Origin: an uncultured Oscillospiraceae bacterium
GTDB taxonomy: Bacteria > Bacillota > Clostridia > Oscillospirales > Acutalibacteraceae
DNA length: 16,465 bases
Assembly (NCBI GenBank): GCA_900541975.1
Contig: UQLR01000028.1
Coordinates: 1 to 16,465 of the forward strand
Reading direction: 5' to 3'
This document shows, one piece after another, positions 7,362 to 14,616 of the stretch. The first letter of the stretch is position 1; every line of letters starts with the position of its first letter. Below the pieces are notes generated by a model that did not search any database, was not told the DNA's origin, and saw only the letters and a list, made by a program, of their open reading frames with translations. Both the position numbers and the translations under genes were made by a program.

Positions 7362-7376
7362 TAGTAATAATTCTTG
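7362..7376. promoter_or_regulatory. PerR-box-like operator
   Basis: TAGTAATAATTCTTG is an imperfect 7-1-7 inverted repeat. On the minus strand it matches the PerR consensus TTATAATnATTATAA at 9 of 14 defined positions, including the whole central AAT-n-ATTA. It lies just downstream of the predicted -10 and 20 bases before the regulator start codon, a position suited to autorepression of the regulator-rubrerythrin operon. Confidence 0.45.
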
Positions 7377-7387
7377 TTTATGTATAT

Positions 7388-7416
7388 ACCATATCACATC
7401 CCCATAAAAATGTAAA
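7388..7416 (-). promoter_or_regulatory. Predicted promoter of the fur/perR-rubrerythrin operon
   Basis: On the minus strand, TTTACA (7411-7416), 17 bases, then TATGGT (7388-7393). An overlapping TGGTATATA could act instead as an extended -10 a few bases downstream. Either places the transcription start next to or within the PerR-like box. Confidence 0.5.
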
Positions 7417-7479
7417 GAGTAAATTTTTATGTTTTTTATTTTTTATTGGTTATATAGGTGAAAGCCGTCTTATAAGTCT

Positions 7480-7960
7480 TTGTAAGTGTTTATAGAAAAT
7501 GCTTGAAGTATCTTAAATAGGGCGACGTTGCCACACCTATAAGGGCAGAATAAAAGCATGTTGGTTCACGCCATTATGTTACGCAGTAGGGTTTAATAGG
7601 CCATACAAACAAAGGCTTTACAGGCATGAATGCTGATAGGGCAAGGCATTTCTTTACAATTGCCCTTTAACTCATAAAATTTTTTATAAAATACTCCATT
7701 CCTTTCTCTAAAACCGTTTCCATACAAAGTGTGGGCAATTAAAAAAAGCAAAGGAAATCCCGCCGCACCCAACGAAATGTCCCGGACAATCAAAGTTGCA
7801 ATAATGGATGTAAAAAGTTCCGTAGCGTAGCAAGCACGGGAAAAGAGTCCCCTTTTTGTAAAATATACTGCATTTTCGCTTGTTTGGAATATCCCAAACC
7901 CTTTAGCAAATTGGAAGTTGTGTGGCAGAAAGTTTCTGCCACACAAGTACTTCTAGCACC
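7480..7960. repeat. Hairpin-rich gene-free stretch, possible dispersed element
   Basis: About 480 bases with no credible gene but several inverted repeats: AGGGCAA/TTGCCCT (7638-7666), GTTTGG/CCAAAC (7882-7899) and a 14-base-arm palindrome (7918-7946). A minus-strand frame of 117 codons (7593-7946) is open, but it starts with a TTG inside the palindrome, has no Shine-Dalgarno, and its product is cysteine-rich with mixed composition and no domain I know. I judge it non-coding. From memory, similar translated strings turn up as spurious ORFs in other gut Clostridia genomes, which would fit a dispersed intergenic element; this was not verified. Mobility is unproven: no transposase, clear terminal repeats or target duplication is seen. 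Confidence 0.35.
7918..7946. repeat. Perfect 14-base-arm palindrome
   Basis: TTGTGTGGCAGAAA, a single G, then TTTCTGCCACACAA. Arms are perfect. In RNA from either strand this folds to a very stable hairpin. It lies 30 bases from the end of the truncated ORF at 7976-8032, so it is near a rearrangement junction. No T-tract follows on either side, which argues against an ordinary terminator. Confidence 0.85.
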
Positions 7961-7975
7961 ATTGAAAATGTTGTT

Positions 7976-8032
7976 CTACTTTATATATACATTTTTTAAA
8001 TATTCTTTAAGCACATTGCCCTGAAATGTCAT
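7976..8032 (-). pseudogene. 18-codon remnant of a truncated gene (P-loop kinase-like start)
   Basis: On the minus strand, a strong ribosome site (AAAGGAGA, 5 bases before ATG) starts an 18-residue frame, MTFQGNVLKEYLKNVYIK, ending at TAG (7976-7978). From memory this resembles the first residues of a clostridial P-loop kinase-like family that continue into a GTxxxGKTT phosphate-binding loop; here the sequence is cut at NVY, before the loop. Downstream sequence has no continuation in any frame and runs into the palindrome at 7918-7946. A complete tiny peptide gene is the alternative. The family match was not verified by search. Confidence 0.45.
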
Positions 8033-8072
8033 TTTAGTTCTCCTTTATTAAACAGTTTTAAATCTCTGGTTC

Positions 8073-8193
8073 TGCATAAAACTATTTAACATAGCCTTAT
8101 GCACTTAGATATTTCTTAAGCGTAAGAATGCCACCATTTTTATAACCACCTCACAAATCCCGATTTATCCATGCCTGTACAATTAAAATTATA
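8073..8193 (-). promoter_or_regulatory. Promoter and structured leader of the truncated gene
   Basis: On the minus strand, an extended -10 TGTTATAAT (TATAAT at 8188-8193) has only a weak -35. The transcript would have a leader of about 150 bases with two hairpins: TTCTTA/TAAGAA with a 4-base loop (8113-8128) and TGCATAA/TTATGCA (8073-8103). A 10-codon frame with its own GAGGTGG site lies inside the leader (start codon near 8137), so a leader-peptide mechanism is conceivable. I do not recognise a known riboswitch. Confidence 0.35.
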
Positions 8194-8310
8194 ACACGCA
8201 AGTATGCCGTTTCCTATCTTTTTTATTACTTATGAAAGCTAAACCGTATTTCGAATTGTCCCTTTGCCTTTTAAGAATTGATCTTAGTACTAAATATGGA
8301 GATGTCAACA

Positions 8311-9189
8311 ATGTATTTAAACCTGCACATCCGGAAGGGTATGGTGTGCGTTTTGTGCCTGGCTTTGGTCATTTTGGGCGGTATGTTCATGGTTTCCGGC
8401 AACGATCCCGCTGTTACCGCCAGCGCGCAGCCGGGCAAAGAACGCATAAACGTCCCTATCATTATGTACCATGCCATACTAAAAGACCCGGCTTTACAAG
8501 GAGAATATGTAATTGACCCCAACACCTTTGAGACAGATTTAAAATACATAACGGAGCACGGATTTCATACCGTTGTGATGGCGGACCTGATTGATTACGT
8601 TTACAAAGGAAAGGATTTGCCTGAAAAACCGATCATGATCACCTTTGACGACGGTTATTACAACAATTACCTGTATGCTTTTCCATTGTTGAAAAAATAC
8701 AATTGTAAAATGGTTTTATCCCCCATTGGCATATATACCGACCAATATAGCAAAACCATAGATGTATCTGCCTACTATTCCAACGCCACTTGGGAAAATT
8801 TGGAGGAAATGGCGCTTTCCGGCTATGTGGAGCTGCAAAATCATTCTTACAACCTGCATAAAAGATCCGGCGCGCGGCTCGGCGCAAAACAAAAAGCCGG
8901 AGAAAGCGAAGCAGAATACAAAGAAATACTTGCCGCAGATTTAAAAAAAGCGCAAGAACGTTTTCAGGATGAGCTTTCTGTCACACCCAACACATTTACC
9001 TATCCCTTTGGCGTGATCAGCAACGCTTCTTTGGATGTAATAAAGGAACTTGGCTTTAAAGCAACGCTCACTTGCGAAGAAAGAGTAAACAGCTTAACAA
9101 AAGGAGACAAAAAATGCCTTTACGGTCTTGGCCGTTATCTGCGGGGCAATCAAATGACAACCGAAGCCTTTTTTGCAAAATTTACATAA
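8311..9189 (+). CDS. Exported polysaccharide deacetylase (NodB/CE4)
   Basis: A 292-residue CE4 enzyme; such enzymes remove N-acetyl groups from peptidoglycan or other surface polysaccharides. Residues 10-30 (MVCVLCLALVILGGMFMVSG) form a membrane anchor or signal sequence. NodB motif 1 is ITFDDGYYNN (110-119), with catalytic and metal-binding Asp. Motif 2 is NHSYNLH (177-183), supplying metal His. Motif 3 is TFTYPFG (228-234). The first block, VPIIMYHAIL (48-57), is typical of exported Firmicutes members. Start choice: upstream in-frame TTG (8278) and ATG (8296, 8302) are possible, but GGAG at 8298-8301 lies 9 bases before ATG 8311. It is followed after 85 bases by a peptidoglycan amidase on the same strand, suggesting a wall-modifying pair. 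The precise glycan is unknown. Confidence 0.88.
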   Translation: MYLNLHIRKGMVCVLCLALVILGGMFMVSGNDPAVTASAQPGKERINVPIIMYHAILKDPALQGEYVIDPNTFETDLKYITEHGFHTVVMADLIDYVYKGKDLPEKPIMITFDDGYYNNYLYAFPLLKKYNCKMVLSPIGIYTDQYSKTIDVSAYYSNATWENLEEMALSGYVELQNHSYNLHKRSGARLGAKQKAGESEAEYKEILAADLKKAQERFQDELSVTPNTFTYPFGVISNASLDVIKELGFKATLTCEERVNSLTKGDKKCLYGLGRYLRGNQMTTEAFFAKFT

Positions 9190-9238
9190 CAGCTTTGCAA
9201 AAGCGTTGCAATTGTGTCATAAGGCCATGTTTTTCGCA

Positions 9239-9244
9239 TATAAT
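9239..9244 (+). promoter_or_regulatory. Possible -10 element before the amidase gene
   Basis: A perfect TATAAT lies 30 bases before the amidase start, but no good -35 is seen at 16-18 bases. It may allow expression apart from the deacetylase gene. Confidence 0.3.
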
Positions 9245-9274
9245 GGCTTAAGAAATAACAGGAGATGATTGCCA

Positions 9275-9820
9275 ATGCCGTCTGTATTTATTAGCCCGTC
9301 CACACAGGAATTTAACCCATATGTGGACGGTGGAAACGAAGAATATTATATGAACCTGGTGGCCGACGAAATGATCCCCTATCTGGTTGCAAGCGGCATC
9401 ACAGTGGGGCGTAACAATCCAAACGAAAGTCTGCGCCAGGCTATCAATTTATCAAACGCCGGAAATTACGATCTGCATCTGGCTCTGCATTCCAACGCCG
9501 CACCGCCCAATCTGTCAGGCCAAATTCAGGGCACGGACGTATATTATTATACAAACAGCCAACGCGGGCGGGCCGCTGCAGATATTATTGCCAACAACTT
9601 TAAAGCAATTTATCCCGACCCTGCACGTGTAAAAACTGTGGGCAGCACAAGCCTTGCAGAATTGCGTATGACAAAAGCGCCCGCCGTACTGATAGAAATT
9701 GCCTACCATGACAATCCACAAGATGCACAGTGGATCCGCGACAACATTGGGTTGATTGCAAGAAACCTTGCTTTGTCTGTAACAGAATATCTGGGCGTGC
9801 CATTTGTAGAACCGCAATAG
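9275..9820 (+). CDS. N-acetylmuramoyl-L-alanine amidase, variant Amidase_3 family
   Basis: A 181-residue protein. Amidase_3 enzymes are zinc hydrolases that cut the bond between MurNAc and L-Ala in peptidoglycan. Family landmarks are SLRQAINLSN (51-60), DLHLALHSNAAP (66-77, with the zinc-binding His before SN), the GTDVYYY block (84-90) and the C-terminal AVLIEIAYHDNP (136-147) with the catalytic Glu. The canonical N-terminal DPGHGG that supplies the first zinc His is replaced by ISPSTQEFNPYVDGGNEEYY (6-25), which has no His. No signal peptide is visible. ATG at 9275 lies 10 bases after GGAG (9261-9264); an in-frame TTG six bases earlier is too close to it. This compact variant, as I recall it, recurs in Clostridia. 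Confidence 0.85.
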   Translation: MPSVFISPSTQEFNPYVDGGNEEYYMNLVADEMIPYLVASGITVGRNNPNESLRQAINLSNAGNYDLHLALHSNAAPPNLSGQIQGTDVYYYTNSQRGRAAADIIANNFKAIYPDPARVKTVGSTSLAELRMTKAPAVLIEIAYHDNPQDAQWIRDNIGLIARNLALSVTEYLGVPFVEPQ

Positions 9821-9849
9821 GCAAAAGGCAGCGCGCTGTTTAAGATTAA

Positions 9850-9881
9850 AACAGGCGTACCAACTGGTACGCCTGTTTTTT
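9850..9881. terminator. Strong terminator after the amidase, usable from both sides
   Basis: AACAGGCGTACCA and TGGTACGCCTGTT pair perfectly (13 bp) around AC and are followed by a T-run on the plus side. On the minus side TTTTAA follows, so it can also end the ABC permease transcript, whose stop codon is at 9965. Confidence 0.92.
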
Positions 9882-9964
9882 CATTGAAAAGATTCGTTTT
9901 TACATAAAAAACACACAGCTTGCAAGAGTATATCCCATGGTCTGTACGGGGCTCACAGGACTGC

Positions 9965-12900
9965 TTATTCAATAGATTTTAAAGATTCCACCATGCTCAC
10001 AGCCTTCATCTTATAATACATCAGCCAGTTTACCAGCAAAGAAAACAGCGCTGTAAGGCCTGTGGCCCATAAGAAAGTAGCAGGATAAATCTCTCTGCCA
10101 AACATGACCTTATCTATTTCCACCGTTTGTATAATAAAGCCTGACAATACAACCCCCAAAAGCAGTCCAACTAGAATGCCGACCAGCGTAAGAACAATAT
10201 TTTCGCGGTATACGTAGGCGCTGACTTCTTTATTATAAAACCCGAGCACCTTAATCGTCGCAATTTCTCTGACGCGCTCCGCAATATTAATATTGGTCAG
10301 GTTATAAAGCACCACAAAGGCCAGCGCACCGGCACAAATGATCATAACAGAGACAATCATATTCAAGCTTTCTATCATATCTTTAAAGTTATTAACCCCT
10401 GCGCTTGTAAATGAAACGGCCGCTACATCGTCACGGCTGAGCATATCCTGTGCAAAATCTTCCTGCACACTTTCATCGCTGCTGTTTGTTACAGCTAAAA
10501 TCATATTGAAGGTTGGCTCTTCTTCACATGTTTTCTCATAAACCTGCGGTGAAAGAAAAATATACCCATATATATAATTTTCACAAATTCCCGTTATCGG
10601 CACGCTATATGTATGGTTGTCTTCGTTGGAAAAGATGATCTCATCCCCCACTTGCAAATGTAAGGTAGACGCCAGTTTTTCCGTCACCACTGCGCCCTCG
10701 TCGGAAAGCACAATGGGGGTTTGGCTTTCTCGCTCATGCAGGTCAATCATCGTTTTCATATCACCGGCATTTTGCGGAACCATTATGTAAACCTCATCCA
10801 CCGTATCCTTTGCATTGGAAGAGGAAGCTTTAACAGCTGTCTGGTTAACACGGATCGCATTTTCGACACGGCTGTCGGCAATTACATCATTATACAGCAT
10901 CTGTGTCTGTTCTAAAGTGCCGGCTGTTTTTGTAACAAGGATCGTGTCATATTTGTGAATGTCTGTAAATTGCTTATCTACAATAACTCCTATGGAATCC
11001 TTAAGGGCAAACGCAGCCACAATCAATGCCGTGCAACCTGCAACACCCAGCACGGTCATGAGAAAACGTGCTTTATATCGCAGTAAATTTCTTGCCGTTA
11101 CCTTCGAGGTAAAGCCCATTTTATTCCATAAAAACGGGATTCGTTCCAGCAAAATACGCTTACCCGCTTTGGGTGCTTTAGGTCGCATCAGGGCTGCCGG
11201 CTTTATTCGCAGTTCCCTGCGGCAGGTCACAAACGCCACTGTTGTTGTACAAACCAGCGCCGCCGCTATGCCGATTGCCATATAGCCCCATGGCATAACA
11301 AAAACCAGCGGCATCAAAGCGTACATCATACAATAGGCGTTAAAAATAACGTTTGGTAAAATTACAAGCCCTAATGTTATGCCGACAAGGCATCCTGCAA
11401 GCCCTGCAAGCGTTGCATAAATAATATATTTGGCGGCGATGCTCTCAGAAGCATACCCCAGCGCTTTGAGCGTGCCGATCTCTGTTCTGCGCTCTTCTAC
11501 CAGGCGCGTCATCGTCGTCAGGCATACAAGCGCCGCAACCAGGAGGAAAAACAATGGAAAAACGGCTGCTACCGCATCAATTCTGTTTGTATCCTCCAAA
11601 AACGTTGCATACCCCGGATTGTCATCCCTTGTAAACACATACCACTGTATATTGTTGTATGCCTCCAGTTCTTCCTGCGCGTCGTTTAATTTTTGTTCTG
11701 CTTTTGCAAGCTCCCGCTGCGCTTTCTCCCGCGCTTCTTCAAGCTCCTGCTTTCCGGTTTCCAGTTGTGCAAGGCCAGACTCCTTTTGTTTTTCAAGTTC
11801 CTGCCTGCCGGCTTCCAGTTGCGTCTTGCCGTCTGTCAGCTGCTGCTGCGCGTCTGCAAGCTGTTGTTTACCGTCGTTCTCTGCCGCAGACAAGGCATTT
11901 TTTGCGTTTTCCAGCTGCGCCAGCCCTGCATCAATCTGCTGTTTGGCCAGGGCCAGTTCCCGGGCGCCTTGCTCTTTCTGCTGTGCAAGCGTATCTTTTC
12001 CGGCGTCTATCTCCCTTTTTGCATCAAGTAGCTGCTGCTCTCCATCTGCAAGCTGCTGTCGGCCGTAATCAATTTCGCGCTGGTAGGCCGCAATCAGTTC
12101 CTTTGCTTTTTTCAGGCTTTCCTTGAGCTGTTCGGCCTGTTCGCCTGTTGCATTCTGCAGCTGTTCCTCCAGGTATATAATGTTTTTTGAAACTTCATTT
12201 AAAAGCCCCTGCGTAATTTCCAGCTTATCAAGCGTCTGTGGCTTTGTATAGGTGTAAAATTCCTCATAAGCTTTTTCATACTCTTCCTGCGCCTGCTCAA
12301 GTTGCTGCTGTGCAGCGGCAATTTGCTCATCATATTCCCTTTTTCCCTGTTCATACTGCAGCTGTGCTTTTTCAAGTTCCTGTTCTAATGCCAGAATCTG
12401 CTCTTGCCCCTGCTGCATCTGCTCGTAAAATTCTGTTATAGCGCCGGGCAGGCTTTCCTGCCCCTGCTCCAACTCCTCCTGCGCATCCTCCAATTCCTTT
12501 TCCGCCTGTGCGATTCCGTCGTCGTATTTTTCCTGCGCGTCTGTAAGCTCCCGTTCTGCTTTTTCAAGCTGCCGCCGCGCATTTTCTTTTTCCTTTTCAT
12601 AGGTTTCTATCCCGTCTGCAAGCTCCTGGCGCGCGGGCGCTATATTCTCCTGGTCAAAAATTTCTATGCGGTCCTTTCCCAGCTCCTCCAATGCTTTTTT
12701 GCTGCTGTTCACAACCTCCTGGTAAGCCCCGTCAAACGGAGAACCGCCCTGCTTTGAATATTCCGTCACCGCATAAATGTCTGTGTAACGCTCATATTTA
12801 AAATCCTGCGGCAAAATCATCATATACTGCGACACTTTGCCGTTTCCAATTGTAGTGGTGCCGCGCTCAAACGATATATATACAGGCGACTGCACAATTC

Positions 12901-13429
12901 CCACTACCGTATATTGCAACGTATGCAGCACATCGGAAGCACTGGTATCGCCCATTTGTTCTTCAATACAGATGGTATCGCCAATTTTAAAAGCTCCCTC
13001 ATAGGAGCTTTTTTCAATTACAATTTCTCCCGACTTTTCCGGCAACCTTCCTTCCAGTAAGACCGGATCGTTTACCGGCTGGACGCTACCGCTTTCCTGC
13101 GGGAGAGACATCAGACGAACCACGTTTCCGGCGCCCTCTGTGCTGACAATCACATCTGCCGTATAGGCAAGCTGCGCCTGTACAATTCCGCGTTGTTTTT
13201 CTACCGCCTTGCGGTCTTCTTCGTCAAATCCCACTGTAGAAACCAGACGAAAATCCATTAGGTTTTGCTGTGCATAATATGTACGCGCCGTCTGCACCAT
13301 GGCAGGACTGGTTGCTTTTACACCAACAAAAAAACCCACGCCTAATCCTATAATAGCCAGGATGGAAAGAAAACGTGCCTTTGTCTGAGTAATTTCCCGA
13401 ATGGTATTTTTTCGCAAAGATTTTGTCAT
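9965..13429 (-). CDS. ABC transporter permease, FtsX/MacB-like with long coiled coil
   Basis: An 1154-residue membrane protein. Such permeases couple cytoplasmic ATP hydrolysis to movement of, or mechanical work on, envelope substrates. Order: membrane segment 1 (20-38), an extracytoplasmic domain (45-260), a coiled coil (about 265-592) rich in Gln/Glu/Ala/Leu with recurring xQLADGxxQL-type units, FtsX domain 1 (about 618-740, three helices with ERRTEIGTLKALGY), a second leading helix (788-808), a second external domain, and a C-terminal FtsX domain (about 1025-1150, with VREIATIKVLGFY). That gives eight helices in a 1+3+1+3 plan. The halves look duplicated: TKARFLSILAIIGLGVG near 16 and YKARFLMTVLGVAGCTA near 785. 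ATG at 13429 follows AGGAGG. The partner ATPase is immediately upstream. The substrate is unknown; lipid, peptide or antibiotic export and hydrolase activation are all possible. Confidence 0.9.
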   Translation of the reverse strand: MTKSLRKNTIREITQTKARFLSILAIIGLGVGFFVGVKATSPAMVQTARTYYAQQNLMDFRLVSTVGFDEEDRKAVEKQRGIVQAQLAYTADVIVSTEGAGNVVRLMSLPQESGSVQPVNDPVLLEGRLPEKSGEIVIEKSSYEGAFKIGDTICIEEQMGDTSASDVLHTLQYTVVGIVQSPVYISFERGTTTIGNGKVSQYMMILPQDFKYERYTDIYAVTEYSKQGGSPFDGAYQEVVNSSKKALEELGKDRIEIFDQENIAPARQELADGIETYEKEKENARRQLEKAERELTDAQEKYDDGIAQAEKELEDAQEELEQGQESLPGAITEFYEQMQQGQEQILALEQELEKAQLQYEQGKREYDEQIAAAQQQLEQAQEEYEKAYEEFYTYTKPQTLDKLEITQGLLNEVSKNIIYLEEQLQNATGEQAEQLKESLKKAKELIAAYQREIDYGRQQLADGEQQLLDAKREIDAGKDTLAQQKEQGARELALAKQQIDAGLAQLENAKNALSAAENDGKQQLADAQQQLTDGKTQLEAGRQELEKQKESGLAQLETGKQELEEAREKAQRELAKAEQKLNDAQEELEAYNNIQWYVFTRDDNPGYATFLEDTNRIDAVAAVFPLFFLLVAALVCLTTMTRLVEERRTEIGTLKALGYASESIAAKYIIYATLAGLAGCLVGITLGLVILPNVIFNAYCMMYALMPLVFVMPWGYMAIGIAAALVCTTTVAFVTCRRELRIKPAALMRPKAPKAGKRILLERIPFLWNKMGFTSKVTARNLLRYKARFLMTVLGVAGCTALIVAAFALKDSIGVIVDKQFTDIHKYDTILVTKTAGTLEQTQMLYNDVIADSRVENAIRVNQTAVKASSSNAKDTVDEVYIMVPQNAGDMKTMIDLHERESQTPIVLSDEGAVVTEKLASTLHLQVGDEIIFSNEDNHTYSVPITGICENYIYGYIFLSPQVYEKTCEEEPTFNMILAVTNSSDESVQEDFAQDMLSRDDVAAVSFTSAGVNNFKDMIESLNMIVSVMIICAGALAFVVLYNLTNINIAERVREIATIKVLGFYNKEVSAYVYRENIVLTLVGILVGLLLGVVLSGFIIQTVEIDKVMFGREIYPATFLWATGLTALFSLLVNWLMYYKMKAVSMVESLKSIE

Positions 13430-13716
13430 GGGTTTCCTCCTTTCCTGCCGCTTTTTGCCTTAAATGACTACCGCTTTCTCCCTCTTTATCATTGGTTATT
13501 GCCGGCATGCATTCCATCATTTTGTCTGGTTTTCTTTTCATTTTAAGTAGCCTGATCCTATTTCTAAACAGAGAAGTATTATTTTATAACCATAAAAAGT
13601 TGTTTTCATGTATGATAACTAGACATGCGGATACTGCCTTCATTTCCGCGTCTTTGGCATTCTTTCTGCATACTTTACAGGCATTAAACCTATTTATATG
13701 CCTTCCCGTTTTGGGA
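13430..13716 (-). other. 287-base spacer between ATPase and permease genes
   Basis: An unusually long gap within a two-gene ABC operon. I see no credible gene; a minus-strand frame beginning at 13541 runs into the permease and is a shadow. One hairpin, GGCAT/ATGCC (read on minus), lies about 18 bases after the ATPase stop. AT-rich TATAAAATAATA near 13580-13592 could be a weak -10 for separate permease expression, without a clear -35. Confidence 0.35.
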
Positions 13717-14421
13717 TTACCATTCAATTTCTTCTACCGGAAGAGGTTCTTCGTTTAAAACATTGCTGACCACCTTTCCGCTTTTCATGCGGATCACGCG
13801 GTCTGCCATAGGTGTAATCGCCTGGTTGTGCGTAATCAGCACAACTGTCATACCCTCTTTCTGACAAGTGGCCTGCAAAAGCTTTAAAATGGACTTGCCT
13901 GTATTATAATCCAAAGCGCCGGTTGGTTCGTCGCACAAAAGAAGCTTTGGACGCTTGGCCAGCGCCCTTGCAATAGATACGCGCTGCTGTTCTCCCCCTG
14001 AAAGCTGCGCGGGAAAATTGTCCATACGGCCTGAAAGTCCTACGCTTTCCAAAACAGCCTGTGCATCTAAAGGGTTTTTACAAATTTGTGTTGCAAGCTC
14101 CACATTTTCTTTAGCCGTCAGGTTTGGAACCAAATTATAAAACTGAAAAACAAAGCCAATATCATACCGCCGGTAGGAAGCAAGCTCTTTTTCCTTCAGC
14201 GCGCTGATTTCCCTGCCCGCTACAAAAATTTCCCCTTCGCTGCATTTATCCATACCGCCCAAAATATTTAAAACCGTTGTTTTTCCGGCCCCGCTGGAAC
14301 CGACAACTACGGCAAATTCACCCTGTTCAATATGAAACGAAATGCCATCCACAGCAGTAATTACAACCTCTCCCATCTTATAGCGTTTATACACGTTTTT
14401 AAATTCCACCAGACTCTCCAT
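13717..14421 (-). CDS. ABC transporter ATPase (MacB/LolD-like)
   Basis: A 234-residue ATPase that powers the adjacent FtsX-like permease. Walker A is GSSGAGKTT (41-49), the Q-loop Gln is in FVFQFYNL (90-97), the ABC signature is LSGGEQQRV (140-148), Walker B is [12 protein letters not shown] (160-171) and the H-loop His is in ITHN (196-199). [17 protein letters not shown] is typical of the MacB/LolD subfamily. Start choice: an in-frame ATG exists at 14451, but GGGAGG lies 8 bases before ATG 14421, where conserved sequence begins ([14 protein letters not shown]). Catalytic motifs are all intact. Confidence 0.94.
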   Translation of the reverse strand: MESLVEFKNVYKRYKMGEVVITAVDGISFHIEQGEFAVVVGSSGAGKTTVLNILGGMDKCSEGEIFVAGREISALKEKELASYRRYDIGFVFQFYNLVPNLTAKENVELATQICKNPLDAQAVLESVGLSGRMDNFPAQLSGGEQQRVSIARALAKRPKLLLCDEPTGALDYNTGKSILKLLQATCQKEGMTVVLITHNQAITPMADRVIRMKSGKVVSNVLNEEPLPVEEIEW

Positions 14422-14553
14422 AGCTTCAACCTCCCATATATAACGCGACACAACGCTTATTAAGTTATCATAACATATGGACGCATAAAAGTAAATATTC
14501 CATCTTTTTGCATTCTTTTAACAAACCATTTTCTTTTTCTCTTTTATATGACA

Positions 14554-14586
14554 AAAGCGGGACAGGTCGTTTGCCTGTCCCGCTTT
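14554..14586. terminator. Terminator of the amylase gene
   Basis: AAAGCGGGACAGG and CCTGTCCCGCTTT pair perfectly (13 bp) with a 7-base loop. It lies 30 bases after the amylase stop codon in the minus direction, where TTTTGTC follows. The plus side also has a T-rich tail. Confidence 0.88.
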
Positions 14587-14616
14587 CTGTTTTTATCAGA
14601 AGATAAAAACATTGCA

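Noticed and set aside
7593..7946. 117-codon minus-strand open frame as a real gene
   Set aside because: It begins with a TTG inside a perfect palindrome, has no Shine-Dalgarno and no recognisable domain, and overlaps several inverted repeats. Kept only as part of a possible non-coding element.
8073..8193. Known riboswitch class in the leader of the truncated gene
   Set aside because: Hairpins are present, but no conserved core of a class I can recognise was found, so only a generic structured leader is reported.
11430..12757. Long plus-strand Ser/Cys/Leu-rich frames opposite the permease
   Set aside because: Their composition is the complement of Gln/Glu/Ala/Leu-rich coiled-coil codons; antisense shadows, not proteins.
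13224..13541. Small gene in the ATPase-permease spacer (frame from 13541)
   Set aside because: More than half of it overlaps the permease N-terminus out of frame, there is no convincing ribosome site, and the product has no recognisable features.
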